Positions 6,272 through 15,231 of a stretch of 64,000 bases of DNA are shown piece by piece. The stretch covers positions 24,345 through 88,344 of the forward strand of contig JBBECE010000029.1 in NCBI GenBank assembly GCA_040881985.1, in the 5' to 3' direction. A program made the position numbers and the translations under genes. The notes beneath the pieces are model-generated. The model was not told the DNA's origin and did no database searches. It saw only the letters and a list, made by a program, of their open reading frames with translations. Each line of letters begins with the position of its first letter. The first letter of the stretch is position 1. Source of the DNA: JBBECE01 sp040881985 (GTDB lineage Bacteria > Pseudomonadota > Alphaproteobacteria > Rhizobiales > Devosiaceae).

Positions 6272-9215
6272 GAGTTCGGGCCCGCTCGCGCTCTTCGGTG
6301 GGCGCCGGGGCGCCGGCGGCGGGCCGCTGGCCGCTGAAATAGTTGGACAGCGCGCTCGCGGCAACCGCGCTGCCGAAGGCATAGCCCTGGGCATAGCGGC
6401 AGTTGAGCTCGCGGATGCGGGCGACCTCGCGCACGGTCTCCACTCCCTCGGCGATCACCTTCAGGTCCAGCTCGGCGGCGAGCTGCAAGATGGCGCGCAT
6501 AATCGGTACCTGGGTATGCGACATGCCGCGGGCGGAATCCCCGATCTGCACGAAGGCCGCGGGAATCTTGATCGTATCGAACGGGAAGCGATGGAGGTAG
6601 CTCAGCGAAGAATGACCGGTGCCGAAATCGTCGAGCGCGAGCCCAAGCCCCATGCCCTTCAGCGCCTGCAGCACATAGGCGGAATGTTCGGGATTGGCCA
6701 TGACCTGGCTTTCGGTGACTTCGAGCTTCAGGTGCTTGGCGACCTGCTTGTGCTCGGTCAGGAGCGCCCGCAATTCGTTGAGCAAGGTCTCGGAAGAAAG
6801 CTGCCGGGTCGAGATATTGACCGAGACGAAGAAGTCCTTGTCGACCGCATGATTTTGGATCCACTCGCTCGCCTGCAGTGCCGCCTGCTCGAAGGCAACG
6901 CGGCCGAGCCGCTCGATCAGCCCGGATCGCTCGGCGAGCGGGATGAATTCCTTGGGGCTGATGGCGCCGCGCTCGGGATGGTGCCAGCGCATCAGGGCCT
7001 CGGCGCCAGCGATCCGGTTGGCGTGGATGTCCATGATCGGCTGGTAAAGAATCGTCAGTTCGCGGCGATCAATCGCCCGTTCGAGATCGATCTGCATCGC
7101 CTTGCCGACCTGGCCGATCTGCCGGGCGTGAATGCGGTAGGCCTCGATGCGGTCGCCGCCCATGCGCTTGGCGTACATCATGGCAAGCTCGGCGTCGCGC
7201 AGGATGGATTCGGCCGAGGTCGGCTTGTTGTCGTAGATCGTCACCCCGATCGAAGCAGAGATGGTGAGGTCGCGCTCGCCGAAATTGAACGGCGTGCGCA
7301 TCCCCTTGCGCAGCTGCTCGGCTATGGCGGCGATTTTGGTGGCGTTCTGTTCGGAGATGAGGATCACCGCGAACTGGTCGCCATTGATCCGGGCGAGGGT
7401 GTCGAGGGGTTTCAGCGCCCGGGCAAGACGGCGCGACACCGCGAGCAAAACCGAGTCGGCGGCGACATGGCCGATTTGCTCGTCGACCTCGGAGAATCGG
7501 TCGAGATCGATCAGGAAAACGGCGGGCTTGACCTCGTCGAACTCGCGGGAGCGGGTCAGGGCCCGCTCGAGCCGGTCGAGGAAAAGTTCCTTGTTCGGCA
7601 GGCCGGTGAGATTGTCGCGGACGGCGTCGTGGAGCAGTCGGTCGCGGGCGGCGCGCTCGTCGGTTACGTCCTGAAGGGTGCCGACGCAGCGGCTGACCTG
7701 GCCATCGCTGCCGAGCACCGGCTTGATCCGCATGCGGAAGCTGCGGAAGCTGCCGTCATGGGCGGAGATGCGAAAATCGTTGTCGACTTTGCCGCGCCGC
7801 AATTCGACGAGGGTGTCGAGCGCGGTGCGGAAACGGTCGGCGTCCTCGGGATGGACGCGGTCGAGCCAGGCCTTGATCTGACCGCGTAGCGCACCCCGGC
7901 GCTCGCCAAGTCGGGTGTTCAATTCCTCTGAAACGACAACGCGGTCGCGGTCGATGTTCCAGTCGAAGACGAAGTCGCCCGAGCCGGTCATGGCCAGCGC
8001 CCGTCGTTCGACCTCGGACACGGCGCCGATCGAGACTTGTCCTTCCGAGAAGGCGTGCTGGATGGCGGTGAAGCCCAGGAGCATGACGATCAGGACGAGT
8101 CCGCCGGCGACGGCGGGCTGAGCGATGTCGTTGGAGACCTGGCCGGTGATAACGAGCCAGGCATAGAACAGCCAGGCGATGAAGATGACGCCGGTCGGCA
8201 AGATCAGAACCGCGCGGTCGTAGCCGCGGATTGCCAGCATCATGACGATGAAGATGCCGAAGATGCCGATCAGCGCCAGCATGGTGCGGGCGATACCGGC
8301 GGCGATCGAGGGCTGGACGAAGGCGAGAACGAATAGCGCCAGGAGCGCCGCGCCCAGCGCCAGGGCCAAATGCACGAACCTGAGGTGCCAGCGGTGGAGA
8401 TTGAGATAGATGAAGAGGAATCCGAACAGGGTCGTCGCGAGCGCCGCTTCGGCGGCGGCGCGAAAGGACTGAAGGGCGGTATTGGAAATGCCAAGCAAGG
8501 TGCCCAAGAGGCCGAAATCGACGGCAAGGTAGAGGAGCACCGCCCAGGCGAGCGCTGCGGTCGCCGGGAAGACCCCCCTACCCTTGACCACAAACATGAT
8601 GGTCAGAAACACTGCGAGCAAGCTTGAGACGCCGAGCACGGTGCCGCGGAAAAGGGTGAAGGAATTGACATAGTCGCGATAGGCGGCGGGCTCCCACATA
8701 TAGAGTTCGGGGAGCCGGTCGCCGGTCAGCTCGGCGACGAAAGTAACGGTCGCGCCAGGGTCGAGGGTGACCGAGAAGACATCGGCCTCGCTGTCGCGCA
8801 CCCTGACCGGACGAAAGCCCTGGCTCGGGGTCAGGTATTTGATGCGCTGCGAGCCGAGGTCGGGGAGGAACACACCGGAGCCGGGCAGCCGAAAAAAGGG
8901 CGCGACGAGCAGGCGTTCGATCTGCACGTCAGCGTCGTTGGTCAGCGCGAAAAGCGCCCAACTGGGATCGGTGCCTTCCTCGGAGGCGGGCACCTCGATG
9001 CGACGGATGATGCCGTCCTCGCCGGGGGCGGTCGAAAGCTGCACACGGCCCCCCACGCCCGGGCGCGCCTCGATCGCCTCGGTCAGATTGACGGCGTTGA
9101 CGGCCTCCGGAATGGTGATGACTTCGTAGGCCAGCGCCGCCGTCCCGGAAAGCGCAATCGCGAGCGCCAGCAGCGCCGCGAAGATGGGAGGCAAGCGGGC
9201 GGAAGGCGCGGTCAT
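6231..9215 (-). CDS. Membrane-anchored GGDEF/EAL protein with 7TM-DISM-like sensor
   Basis: 994 residues from ATG 9215, which overlaps the preceding GNAT stop. Order: signal peptide (1-30); periplasmic beta-rich domain to about 185; about seven membrane helices (190-385), the 7TMR-DISM layout; PAS domain (about 400-530); GGDEF domain (about 535-690); EAL domain (about 715-960); disordered Arg-rich tail. The GGDEF signature is changed to NGDQF, so cyclase activity is doubtful. The EAL part keeps EALMRW, DDFGTGHSSL and EGVET, so it should hydrolyse c-di-GMP. Last gene of the train that begins at ctaC. Ligand of the periplasmic domain unknown. Confidence 0.9.
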   Translation of the reverse strand: MTAPSARLPPIFAALLALAIALSGTAALAYEVITIPEAVNAVNLTEAIEARPGVGGRVQLSTAPGEDGIIRRIEVPASEEGTDPSWALFALTNDADVQIERLLVAPFFRLPGSGVFLPDLGSQRIKYLTPSQGFRPVRVRDSEADVFSVTLDPGATVTFVAELTGDRLPELYMWEPAAYRDYVNSFTLFRGTVLGVSSLLAVFLTIMFVVKGRGVFPATAALAWAVLLYLAVDFGLLGTLLGISNTALQSFRAAAEAALATTLFGFLFIYLNLHRWHLRFVHLALALGAALLALFVLAFVQPSIAAGIARTMLALIGIFGIFIVMMLAIRGYDRAVLILPTGVIFIAWLFYAWLVITGQVSNDIAQPAVAGGLVLIVMLLGFTAIQHAFSEGQVSIGAVSEVERRALAMTGSGDFVFDWNIDRDRVVVSEELNTRLGERRGALRGQIKAWLDRVHPEDADRFRTALDTLVELRRGKVDNDFRISAHDGSFRSFRMRIKPVLGSDGQVSRCVGTLQDVTDERAARDRLLHDAVRDNLTGLPNKELFLDRLERALTRSREFDEVKPAVFLIDLDRFSEVDEQIGHVAADSVLLAVSRRLARALKPLDTLARINGDQFAVILISEQNATKIAAIAEQLRKGMRTPFNFGERDLTISASIGVTIYDNKPTSAESILRDAELAMMYAKRMGGDRIEAYRIHARQIGQVGKAMQIDLERAIDRRELTILYQPIMDIHANRIAGAEALMRWHHPERGAISPKEFIPLAERSGLIERLGRVAFEQAALQASEWIQNHAVDKDFFVSVNISTRQLSSETLLNELRALLTEHKQVAKHLKLEVTESQVMANPEHSAYVLQALKGMGLGLALDDFGTGHSSLSYLHRFPFDTIKIPAAFVQIGDSARGMSHTQVPIMRAILQLAAELDLKVIAEGVETVREVARIRELNCRYAQGYAFGSAVAASALSNYFSGQRPAAGAPAPTEERERARTLRLVRSARKAGRY

Positions 9216-9817
9216 GCGGACGCCGGGCGCTGGTTGAGAAAGCGTTCGAGGGTCAAGGCAAAGAGCAGGTGGTCCTGCCACTTGCCGTTGATCAGAAGGT
9301 AGTTCTCCGCCAAGCCTTCCTTGCGAAAGCGGTTCTTTTCAAGGACCCGAATTGAGGCCAAATTGTGAGGCAGGCAGGCGGCTTCCAGCCGGTGCAGCCG
9401 CAACTCGTTGAAAACAAAAGGCAGGAGCACGCCGACCGCCCGGGTCATCAGGCCCCTGCCGGCGTACTTGACGCTCATCCAATAGCCGAGGCTCGCCGAC
9501 TGCGCGGCGCGGCGTCGGATGTTGGAAAGCGTCACCCCTCCGACCAGTTCGGGGGCCGCCGTCCCCGTCAGGCTCAGGAAGAATGTATAGCCCGATTGCT
9601 CGGAGGATTCCTTGGCGTAGCGGCGGATGCGGGCGCGAAAACCGGTCTGGCTGAGTTCATTATCGGCCCAAACCGGCTCGAAGGGAGTGAGGAAGGCCTT
9701 CGAGGCAAGGCGCACCTCGCGCCACTGGTCGTAATCGGCAAAACGGGGCTGGCGAAGGATCAGCTCGCCATCGGCAATTTCGATGACGGAATCGCGGCCG
9801 AACAAAGGGCCCAGCAT
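9212..9817 (-). CDS. GNAT family N-acetyltransferase (RimJ/RimL-like)
   Basis: 201 residues. The end of the GNAT fold is clear: a GYWMSVKYAGRGLMT acetyl-CoA loop, LHRLEA, and NLASIRVLEKNRF, the hallmark of ribosomal-protein alanine acetyltransferases. It probably acetylates an N-terminal amino group of a ribosomal or other protein. Its start is 3 bases after the peptidase stop and its stop overlaps the next start by 4 bases (ATGA). Confidence 0.88.
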   Translation of the reverse strand: MLGPLFGRDSVIEIADGELILRQPRFADYDQWREVRLASKAFLTPFEPVWADNELSQTGFRARIRRYAKESSEQSGYTFFLSLTGTAAPELVGGVTLSNIRRRAAQSASLGYWMSVKYAGRGLMTRAVGVLLPFVFNELRLHRLEAACLPHNLASIRVLEKNRFRKEGLAENYLLINGKWQDHLLFALTLERFLNQRPASA

Positions 9818-9820
9818 GGA

Positions 9821-11083
9821 CTAGCCGTTAAGCTGGGCCGCGATGGCGGCGTAGTCGGGGATCGCCTTGATCGGCCCGATGCCGGCGACTGCAGGCTTGG
9901 CGGCCGAGAAGAGTTGGCCCGCGACCTGTTTCACCCGTTCGGCGTCGATGCGGTTGATGCGGGCGACGGTTTCCTCGAGCGGGATCGGGCGGCCCCAGAG
10001 AATTTGCTGGTGGGCTAGCTGGCCGGCCCGCGCCGAAGGGCTTTCGAGCGCCATCAGCAGCCCGGCGCGGATCTGGTTGCGGGCGCGCTCGACCTCCTCC
10101 TCGTTGATGTCGCGGGTGGCCTTCTGCAATTCGTCGAGGATGACCGGGATGAGCTTGCCGAGATCCTGCTCGTTGGTCGAGGCCGCGACCGCGAAGATAC
10201 CGCTGTCGGCGAAAGCCCAGTGGAAGGCGTAGATCGAATAACAGAGGCCGCGTTTCTCGCGCACTTCCTGGAAGAGGCGCGAGCTCATGCCGCCGCCGAG
10301 AATCGAGGAGAGGATCTGGGAGGCGTAGAAGCCGTCGGAATTGTAGGGCCGGCCTTCGAGACCGATGATGATGTGGGCCTGCTCGTGGGCCCGCTCGAGC
10401 CGGCTGTCGCCGCCGATATAGCGGGCCTTCGCCGGCTCGGGGGCGCCGTCGGCCCGCAGCGCCGCGAAGCGGGCAGAGGCAAGGTCGACGAGCTGGTTGT
10501 GGTCGATATTGCCGGCCGCGGCGAACACCATCCGGTCGCCGACGTAGTTGCGGTCCAAATAGCCGCGCAGGTGGTCGGCGTTGAAGGCGCGAACCGACTC
10601 GACGGTGCCAAGAATGTTGCGGCCGATCGCCTGTTTGGGGAAAGCGGCGCCCTGAAATAGATCGAATACATAATGGTCGGGATCGTCGTGGGAGGCGCCG
10701 ATCTCCTGAACGATGACATTTTGCTCCCTGGCCAGCTCCTCGCGCTGGAACAGAGAATTCTGCAAGATGTCGGCGAGGATGTCGGTGGCGAGCTTGACGT
10801 CCTCCTTGAGGATGCGAACGAAATAGCCGGTGTTCTCGACGCTTGTCGCGGCGTTCATCTCCCCGCCGACGGTCTCGATCTCCTCGGCGATGCGGCGGGC
10901 CGAACGGGTTTTTGTTCCCTTGAAGGCCATGTGCTCCAATAGGTGCGAAATGCCGTGTTCGGGCTCCTCCTCCGAGCGCGAGCCGGCCTTGACCCAGATG
11001 CCGAGCGAGGCGCTCTCGAGCTGCGGCATGGCGTGGGTCAAGACGGTCATGCCGTTGTCGAGGGTGGTGGACCTGACGCTCAC
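9821..11083 (-). CDS. M16 family zinc peptidase (mitochondrial processing peptidase-like)
   Basis: 420 residues. The inverted zincin site HLLEH (about residue 45) with the downstream glutamate in VIVQEIGASHDDPDH marks an active M16 subunit; the glycine-rich loop GGGMSSRLFQEVRE is also present. Close in kind to the beta subunit of mitochondrial processing peptidase. GTG start, chosen because it overlaps the thrC stop (GTGA). The thrC-M16-GNAT order is common in Alphaproteobacteria. Confidence 0.93.
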   Translation of the reverse strand: MSVRSTTLDNGMTVLTHAMPQLESASLGIWVKAGSRSEEEPEHGISHLLEHMAFKGTKTRSARRIAEEIETVGGEMNAATSVENTGYFVRILKEDVKLATDILADILQNSLFQREELAREQNVIVQEIGASHDDPDHYVFDLFQGAAFPKQAIGRNILGTVESVRAFNADHLRGYLDRNYVGDRMVFAAAGNIDHNQLVDLASARFAALRADGAPEPAKARYIGGDSRLERAHEQAHIIIGLEGRPYNSDGFYASQILSSILGGGMSSRLFQEVREKRGLCYSIYAFHWAFADSGIFAVAASTNEQDLGKLIPVILDELQKATRDINEEEVERARNQIRAGLLMALESPSARAGQLAHQQILWGRPIPLEETVARINRIDAERVKQVAGQLFSAAKPAVAGIGPIKAIPDYAAIAAQLNG

Positions 11084-12486
11084 TGACTACCCCTCCCGGC
11101 GCGGCTCTTTTCAGCGATGAAGCGCTGGACCGCGTCCTGATCGTTGTCGAGCACGGTAACGCGCTCGGGTCTTTGATGTAAATCGGCAAGCGACGGCGGC
11201 AACCGCGGGATCATTCCGGTCGCCGCGGTCACGGTATCCGGGAATTTTGCCGGGTGGGCGGTGGCAAGGGTCACCATCGCCGCGCCGGGGCGAAGGTGGC
11301 GGCGGGCGACCGCAACGCCCACGGCCGTATGGGGGTCGACCAGCCGACCGGAGCGGGCGAAGACATCGGCGATGGTCGCGCGGGTTTCGTCCTCCGAGGC
11401 GGCGGCGGCCGAGAAGTTGCGGCGAATCGCAGCGAGCGCGTCGGGAGGAAGAGCAAAGCCGCCCGACTGGACGAGGCCGTCCATCATCCGCGCCACGGCG
11501 GCGGCGTCGCGGCCGGTCGTCTCGAACAGAAGCCGCTCGAAGTTCGAGGCAACCTGGATATCCATCGACGGGCTCGATGTTGGGGTCACCCTGTGCGTGT
11601 CATAGTGGCCCGAGTGAAGGGTGCGGGCGAGGATGTCGTTGGCGTTGGTGGCGACGACGAGCCGTTCGATCGGCAGACCCATGCGGAGGGCCGCGTAGCC
11701 CGAGAAGATGTCGCCGAAATTGCCCGTTGGCACGGTGAAGGCGACCGGACGGTGGGGCGCGCCGAGGCTCGCGGCGGCTTTGAAGTAGTAGACGATCTGG
11801 GCGGCGATCCGGCCCCAATTGATCGAATTGACGCCTGAGAGCGATACGCGCTCGCGGAAGGCCTCGTTGCCGAACATGGCTTTGAGGATTTGCTGGCAAT
11901 CGTCGAAGCTGCCGCGGATGGCGATATTGTGAATGTTGGCGCCGGGGGCGGTTGTCATCTGGCGGCGCTGGATTTCGGAGACGCGGCCTTCCGGATGCAG
12001 GACGACGACGACGATCCGCTCGCGACCGGCGAAGGCCTCGATGGCCGCCGAGCCGGTGTCGCCCGACGTCGCAACGACAAGGGTCGTGCGGCGATCACGG
12101 ATGGCGAGCAGCCGGTCCATCAGCGGACCGAGGAATTGCATCGCCAAATCCTTGAAGCTTAGCGTCGGGCCGCCAAAGAGCTCGAGGATGAAATGCCCGG
12201 GCTCAAGTTCGACCAGCGGGGTAACCGAAGCATGGCCGAAGGCGCTCCAGGCCCCGGCGATGATGGCGCGAAGTTCGTCCTCGGGCAGGGCGTCCCCGAT
12301 TAAGGGCGCGATCACCCGCTGCGCGATCCCGGCATAGGGCGTGGTCGCGAAGCCGGCGATCTCGGCGGGCGCGATTTGCGGCCAGGATTCGGGCAAGTAG
12401 AGGCCGCCGTCGCTCGCCAGGCCGGCGAGAATGGCATCGGCAAAATCGAGGTTAGGCGCGTTTCCGCGCGTGCTCACGTAACGCAT
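11080..12486 (-). CDS. thrC: Threonine synthase
   Basis: Fold-type II PLP enzyme that converts O-phosphohomoserine to threonine. SFKDLAMQF contains the PLP lysine, followed by ATSGDTGSAAIEAF and GNFGDIFSGY. About 468 residues from ATG 12486, giving the family's usual MRYVSTRG start; a TTG nine bases upstream has a better-spaced GAGGAA and would add MNF. Lies between surf1 and the M16 peptidase in the extended cta gene train. Confidence 0.96.
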   Translation of the reverse strand: MRYVSTRGNAPNLDFADAILAGLASDGGLYLPESWPQIAPAEIAGFATTPYAGIAQRVIAPLIGDALPEDELRAIIAGAWSAFGHASVTPLVELEPGHFILELFGGPTLSFKDLAMQFLGPLMDRLLAIRDRRTTLVVATSGDTGSAAIEAFAGRERIVVVVLHPEGRVSEIQRRQMTTAPGANIHNIAIRGSFDDCQQILKAMFGNEAFRERVSLSGVNSINWGRIAAQIVYYFKAAASLGAPHRPVAFTVPTGNFGDIFSGYAALRMGLPIERLVVATNANDILARTLHSGHYDTHRVTPTSSPSMDIQVASNFERLLFETTGRDAAAVARMMDGLVQSGGFALPPDALAAIRRNFSAAAASEDETRATIADVFARSGRLVDPHTAVGVAVARRHLRPGAAMVTLATAHPAKFPDTVTAATGMIPRLPPSLADLHQRPERVTVLDNDQDAVQRFIAEKSRAGRGSQ

Positions 12487-12519
12487 GAAATTCAACCGGC
12501 AAGTTCCTCGGCGCGCACC

Positions 12520-13278
12520 CTAGTCGCGGGGGTCGAGCGGCGCAAGCGAGGCCGGTTCTACGCGCCTCTGCCGGAGCCAGACCGCGAGCAGAAGCGAGGC
12601 AAGCGCAGCGAGGGCGAACCAAGTTAGCGCATATTCGAAATGGCGGTTCGGGAACTCCATGACCGTCTCGCCCGCCTGCGGCAACCGCTCCCCCACCATT
12701 GAGGCGAGATCGACGGTGAAGGGCGCGACGACGGCATTGGGAACACCTCCAGGAGCGGGAAACCGCGCGGGGTCGCGGATGTAGTCACGGCGAGCGGCGG
12801 AATCGGCGGCGGGGCTGAACCAGTTGGCGGATTCGGGCCTACGCATTAGGCCGGTCAGCGTCACGGGACCGGCGGGCGGCGGACCGAAGGCACCAAGCCG
12901 GTCTTCGGGGACGAAGCCGCGATTGGCCCAGACGCGTCCGCCGCCTTCGAGGGCAAAGAGCTGCATCACCCAATAGCCGAGCCCACCCAGGGCGCCGCGC
13001 GGCTCGGACAGCGAAGTGAAGACCAGGACCGGCTGTTCGGCGACGAAGGTGCCGGTGAGGCTGACCGAGGTGAAGTCGTAGGCGTCGGGGACCAGGCCCC
13101 GCCAAAGGGCGGCGGGCGCAAGCGCGGCCGGCGAGAGTCTCGCTCGGTCCTCGACCGCGGCGATGAGTTGGTCCTTCCAGACGAGGCGCTGCAGTTGCCA
13201 AAAGCCGAGCGCCACGAACAGCACGGTCAGCGCCAGCATGAAGGCGATGAAGGGTCCCGCTTTGCGCGTCGATGTCAC
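12520..13278 (-). CDS. SURF1 family cytochrome oxidase assembly protein
   Basis: 252 residues from GTG 13278, which overlaps the DUF983 stop as GTGA. Two membrane helices flank a large periplasmic domain; the N-terminal helix ends in the family signature LGFWQLQRLVWK and the domain carries GYWVMQLF and NRGFVP. SURF1 aids haem a insertion in subunit I of aa3 oxidase. The frame is open for another 24 codons upstream, but that part is antisense shadow of the DUF983 gene. Confidence 0.92.
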   Translation of the reverse strand: MTSTRKAGPFIAFMLALTVLFVALGFWQLQRLVWKDQLIAAVEDRARLSPAALAPAALWRGLVPDAYDFTSVSLTGTFVAEQPVLVFTSLSEPRGALGGLGYWVMQLFALEGGGRVWANRGFVPEDRLGAFGPPPAGPVTLTGLMRRPESANWFSPAADSAARRDYIRDPARFPAPGGVPNAVVAPFTVDLASMVGERLPQAGETVMEFPNRHFEYALTWFALAALASLLLAVWLRQRRVEPASLAPLDPRD

Positions 13279-13634
13279 AGACGGCCTTCGCGGGCGTCGT
13301 TGGCGTATTGCAGGGCGATCATCGTCGCCTTGAACGGCCGCAATAGCCAAAGCGACAGGATGAGCGAGGCCGGTATCCAGAGGAGCAGGTGGACGACGAC
13401 CGGCGGGGCGAACAGAACCTCGACCACGAGGGCCGCGCCCACAACAACAAATCCGACGAACAGCATGATGAAGATCGCCGGGCCGTCGCCGGAATCGGCG
13501 AACTCATAGTCGAGCCCGCAGCTCTGGCAGCGGCGGGCGATCTTCAAATAGCCGGCGAAGAGGTTGCCCTCCCCGCATCGCGGGCACCGGCAGCGAAGGC
13601 CGGTGACGAAGGGAGAGGGCGGGCGCTCGGTCAT
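13275..13634 (-). CDS. DUF983 zinc-ribbon membrane protein
   Basis: 119 residues from ATG 13634. A two-part zinc ribbon (CRCPRCGEGNLF ... RRCQSCGLDY) is followed by two membrane helices. DUF983 proteins sit in cta clusters of Alphaproteobacteria and are thought to take part in oxidase biogenesis; no reaction is known. Between ctaE and surf1. Confidence 0.9.
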   Translation of the reverse strand: MTERPPSPFVTGLRCRCPRCGEGNLFAGYLKIARRCQSCGLDYEFADSGDGPAIFIMLFVGFVVVGAALVVEVLFAPPVVVHLLLWIPASLILSLWLLRPFKATMIALQYANDAREGRL

Positions 13635-13674
13635 TTTCTGCTCGGGGCCGGCGGGATGGGCGCCGGCGCACTTG

Positions 13675-14511
13675 TTAGCCGTGTTGGGCGACGACACTCC
13701 AGGTGCCCCAGACATAGATGCACGAGAAGAGGAACAGCCACACCACGTCGACGAAATGCCAGTACCAGGCGGCGAATTCGAAGCCGAGATGGTGCTCCGG
13801 CGTGAACTGGCCTGCGAGCGCCCGGAACAGGCAGACCGTCAGAAAGATCGTGCCGATCAGAACATGGAAACCGTGGAAGCCGGTGGCCATGAAGAAGGTC
13901 GCGCCGTAGATGTTGCCGGAGAAGCCGAAGCCGGCCGAGGAGTATTCATAGACCTGCACGCAGGTGAACATGGCGCCGAGCAGGACGGTCAGCACCAGGC
14001 CCCATTTGAGCCCGTCGCGGTCGTTGTGGATGAGGGCGTGGTGAGCCCAGGTGACGGTGGTGCCCGAGGTCAGCAGCACGAGGGTGTTGAAGAACGGCAG
14101 GTGCCAGGGGTCGAAGGCTTCGACCCCGACCGGCGGCCAAAGCCCGCCCGTATGGGCGATGCGGGCGAACTGGACGATTTCGTTGTGGTCGAAAAAAGCC
14201 TCGAAATAGGCCCAGAACCAGGCGACGAAGAACATCACCTCGGAGGCGATGAAGAGGATCATGCCGTAGCGGTGGGACAGACGGACGACCGCGGTATGGT
14301 CGCCCCTGCCCGCCTCGGCGACGACGTCGCGCCACCAGCCGAACATGGTGTAGCCGGCCCCGGCTAGCCCGATCAGCAAGATCCAGAAGGTGCCGCCGCG
14401 CATGTAGATGGCGCCACCGACCGCGATGGTGAATGCCGCGATAGCGCCGATGATCGGCCATGGGCTCGGATCGACGAGATGGTAGTCATGGGTCCGGGCT
14501 TGAGCGGCCAT
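13675..14511 (-). CDS. ctaE: Cytochrome c oxidase subunit III
   Basis: 278-residue protein with seven predicted membrane helices, of usual length. Signature stretches HDYHLVDPSPWP, EVMFFVAWFWAYF (with the conserved lipid/dicyclohexylcarbodiimide glutamate) and AWYWHFVDVVWLFLF at the C-terminus. Part of the aa3 oxidase core; stabilises subunit I. Stop-to-DUF983 distance is 40 bases. Confidence 0.96.
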   Translation of the reverse strand: MAAQARTHDYHLVDPSPWPIIGAIAAFTIAVGGAIYMRGGTFWILLIGLAGAGYTMFGWWRDVVAEAGRGDHTAVVRLSHRYGMILFIASEVMFFVAWFWAYFEAFFDHNEIVQFARIAHTGGLWPPVGVEAFDPWHLPFFNTLVLLTSGTTVTWAHHALIHNDRDGLKWGLVLTVLLGAMFTCVQVYEYSSAGFGFSGNIYGATFFMATGFHGFHVLIGTIFLTVCLFRALAGQFTPEHHLGFEFAAWYWHFVDVVWLFLFSCIYVWGTWSVVAQHG

Positions 14512-14513
14512 GG

Positions 14514-15074
14514 TCAGCTTCCCTCATTGTCGGCGGGATAGAAGGTGTAGGACAAAGTGATTTCGCGCAACGCATCGAGATCGCCGTCCGCGTCGAGGGC
14601 GGGATCGACGAAGAAAGTCACGCCCATGTCAACGGACTCGCCGGGCTTGAGCGTCTGCTCGGTAAAGCAGAAACATTCGATCTTGTTGAAATAGATGCCG
14701 GCGAGCTCGGGGGTGACATTGAAGCCGGCGGTGCCGGTAACGGTGCGGCCGGACAAGTTGGTGACGCGATAGCTGACGGTCTCGACCTCGCCGATCCTGC
14801 CGGTGGTGCGCTCAGCGGGCTCGACCCTCCAGGGCAGGCCGGACCCGACATTGGCGTCGAAGCGCACCAACATCTCTCGAGCGATGACGCCGCCGGTGTT
14901 GGCCTCGGCACGTTGGGTGGTGCCGCCATAGCCGGTGACCTGGCAAAAGAGCGCATAGAGCGGCACCGCCGCAAAGGAGAGGCCGACCATGCCGGCGACA
15001 AGCGCCGCCAGGACGACCGCAAGGCGGGCGTTGCGAGCCGGCACAAGCCTGTCGAGGAATTCGGCGTGGGTCAT
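14514..15074 (-). CDS. ctaG: Cytochrome c oxidase assembly protein CtaG (Cox11-type)
   Basis: 186 residues: one N-terminal membrane helix and a periplasmic immunoglobulin-like domain. The copper site is CFCFTEQ near residue 110 (C-x-C-F). It delivers copper to the CuB site of subunit I. The AVPLYALFCQVTGYGG motif after the helix is the family hallmark. Ends two bases before ctaE starts. Confidence 0.95.
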   Translation of the reverse strand: MTHAEFLDRLVPARNARLAVVLAALVAGMVGLSFAAVPLYALFCQVTGYGGTTQRAEANTGGVIAREMLVRFDANVGSGLPWRVEPAERTTGRIGEVETVSYRVTNLSGRTVTGTAGFNVTPELAGIYFNKIECFCFTEQTLKPGESVDMGVTFFVDPALDADGDLDALREITLSYTFYPADNEGS

Positions 15075-15078
15075 CTTG

Positions 15079-15231
15079 TCAAAGCGGCCGGTCGAGGATG
15101 CTTGGTCCCATCTTGACGATGGTGGCGACGTAAAAGAGCAGCGCGAAAGCGGCGAGCGCCAGCGCGATGGCGATCGAGCGCCGCCGCCGGTTGCGCGCTT
15201 GCCGGTCGGTTTCGGTCAGCGCGGCACTCAT
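15079..15231 (-). CDS. coxF: CoxF-like small membrane protein
   Basis: 50-residue protein: a basic head (RQARNRRRRS), a single membrane helix (about 19-36) and a short tail ending ILDRPL. Size, topology and position between ctaB and ctaG match CoxF, a small protein of alphaproteobacterial oxidase operons without an assigned reaction. ATG at 15231 overlaps the ctaB stop (ATGA), and its stop lies four bases before the ctaG start, so it is translationally coupled on both sides. Confidence 0.8.
   Translation of the reverse strand: MSAALTETDRQARNRRRRSIAIALALAAFALLFYVATIVKMGPSILDRPL

Noticed and set aside
6204..7889. Long plus-strand open frame antisense to the EAL protein (561 codons)
   Set aside because: The minus-strand frame encodes recognisable GGDEF, PAS and EAL domains; the antisense product has no motif and is a by-product of high G+C third positions.
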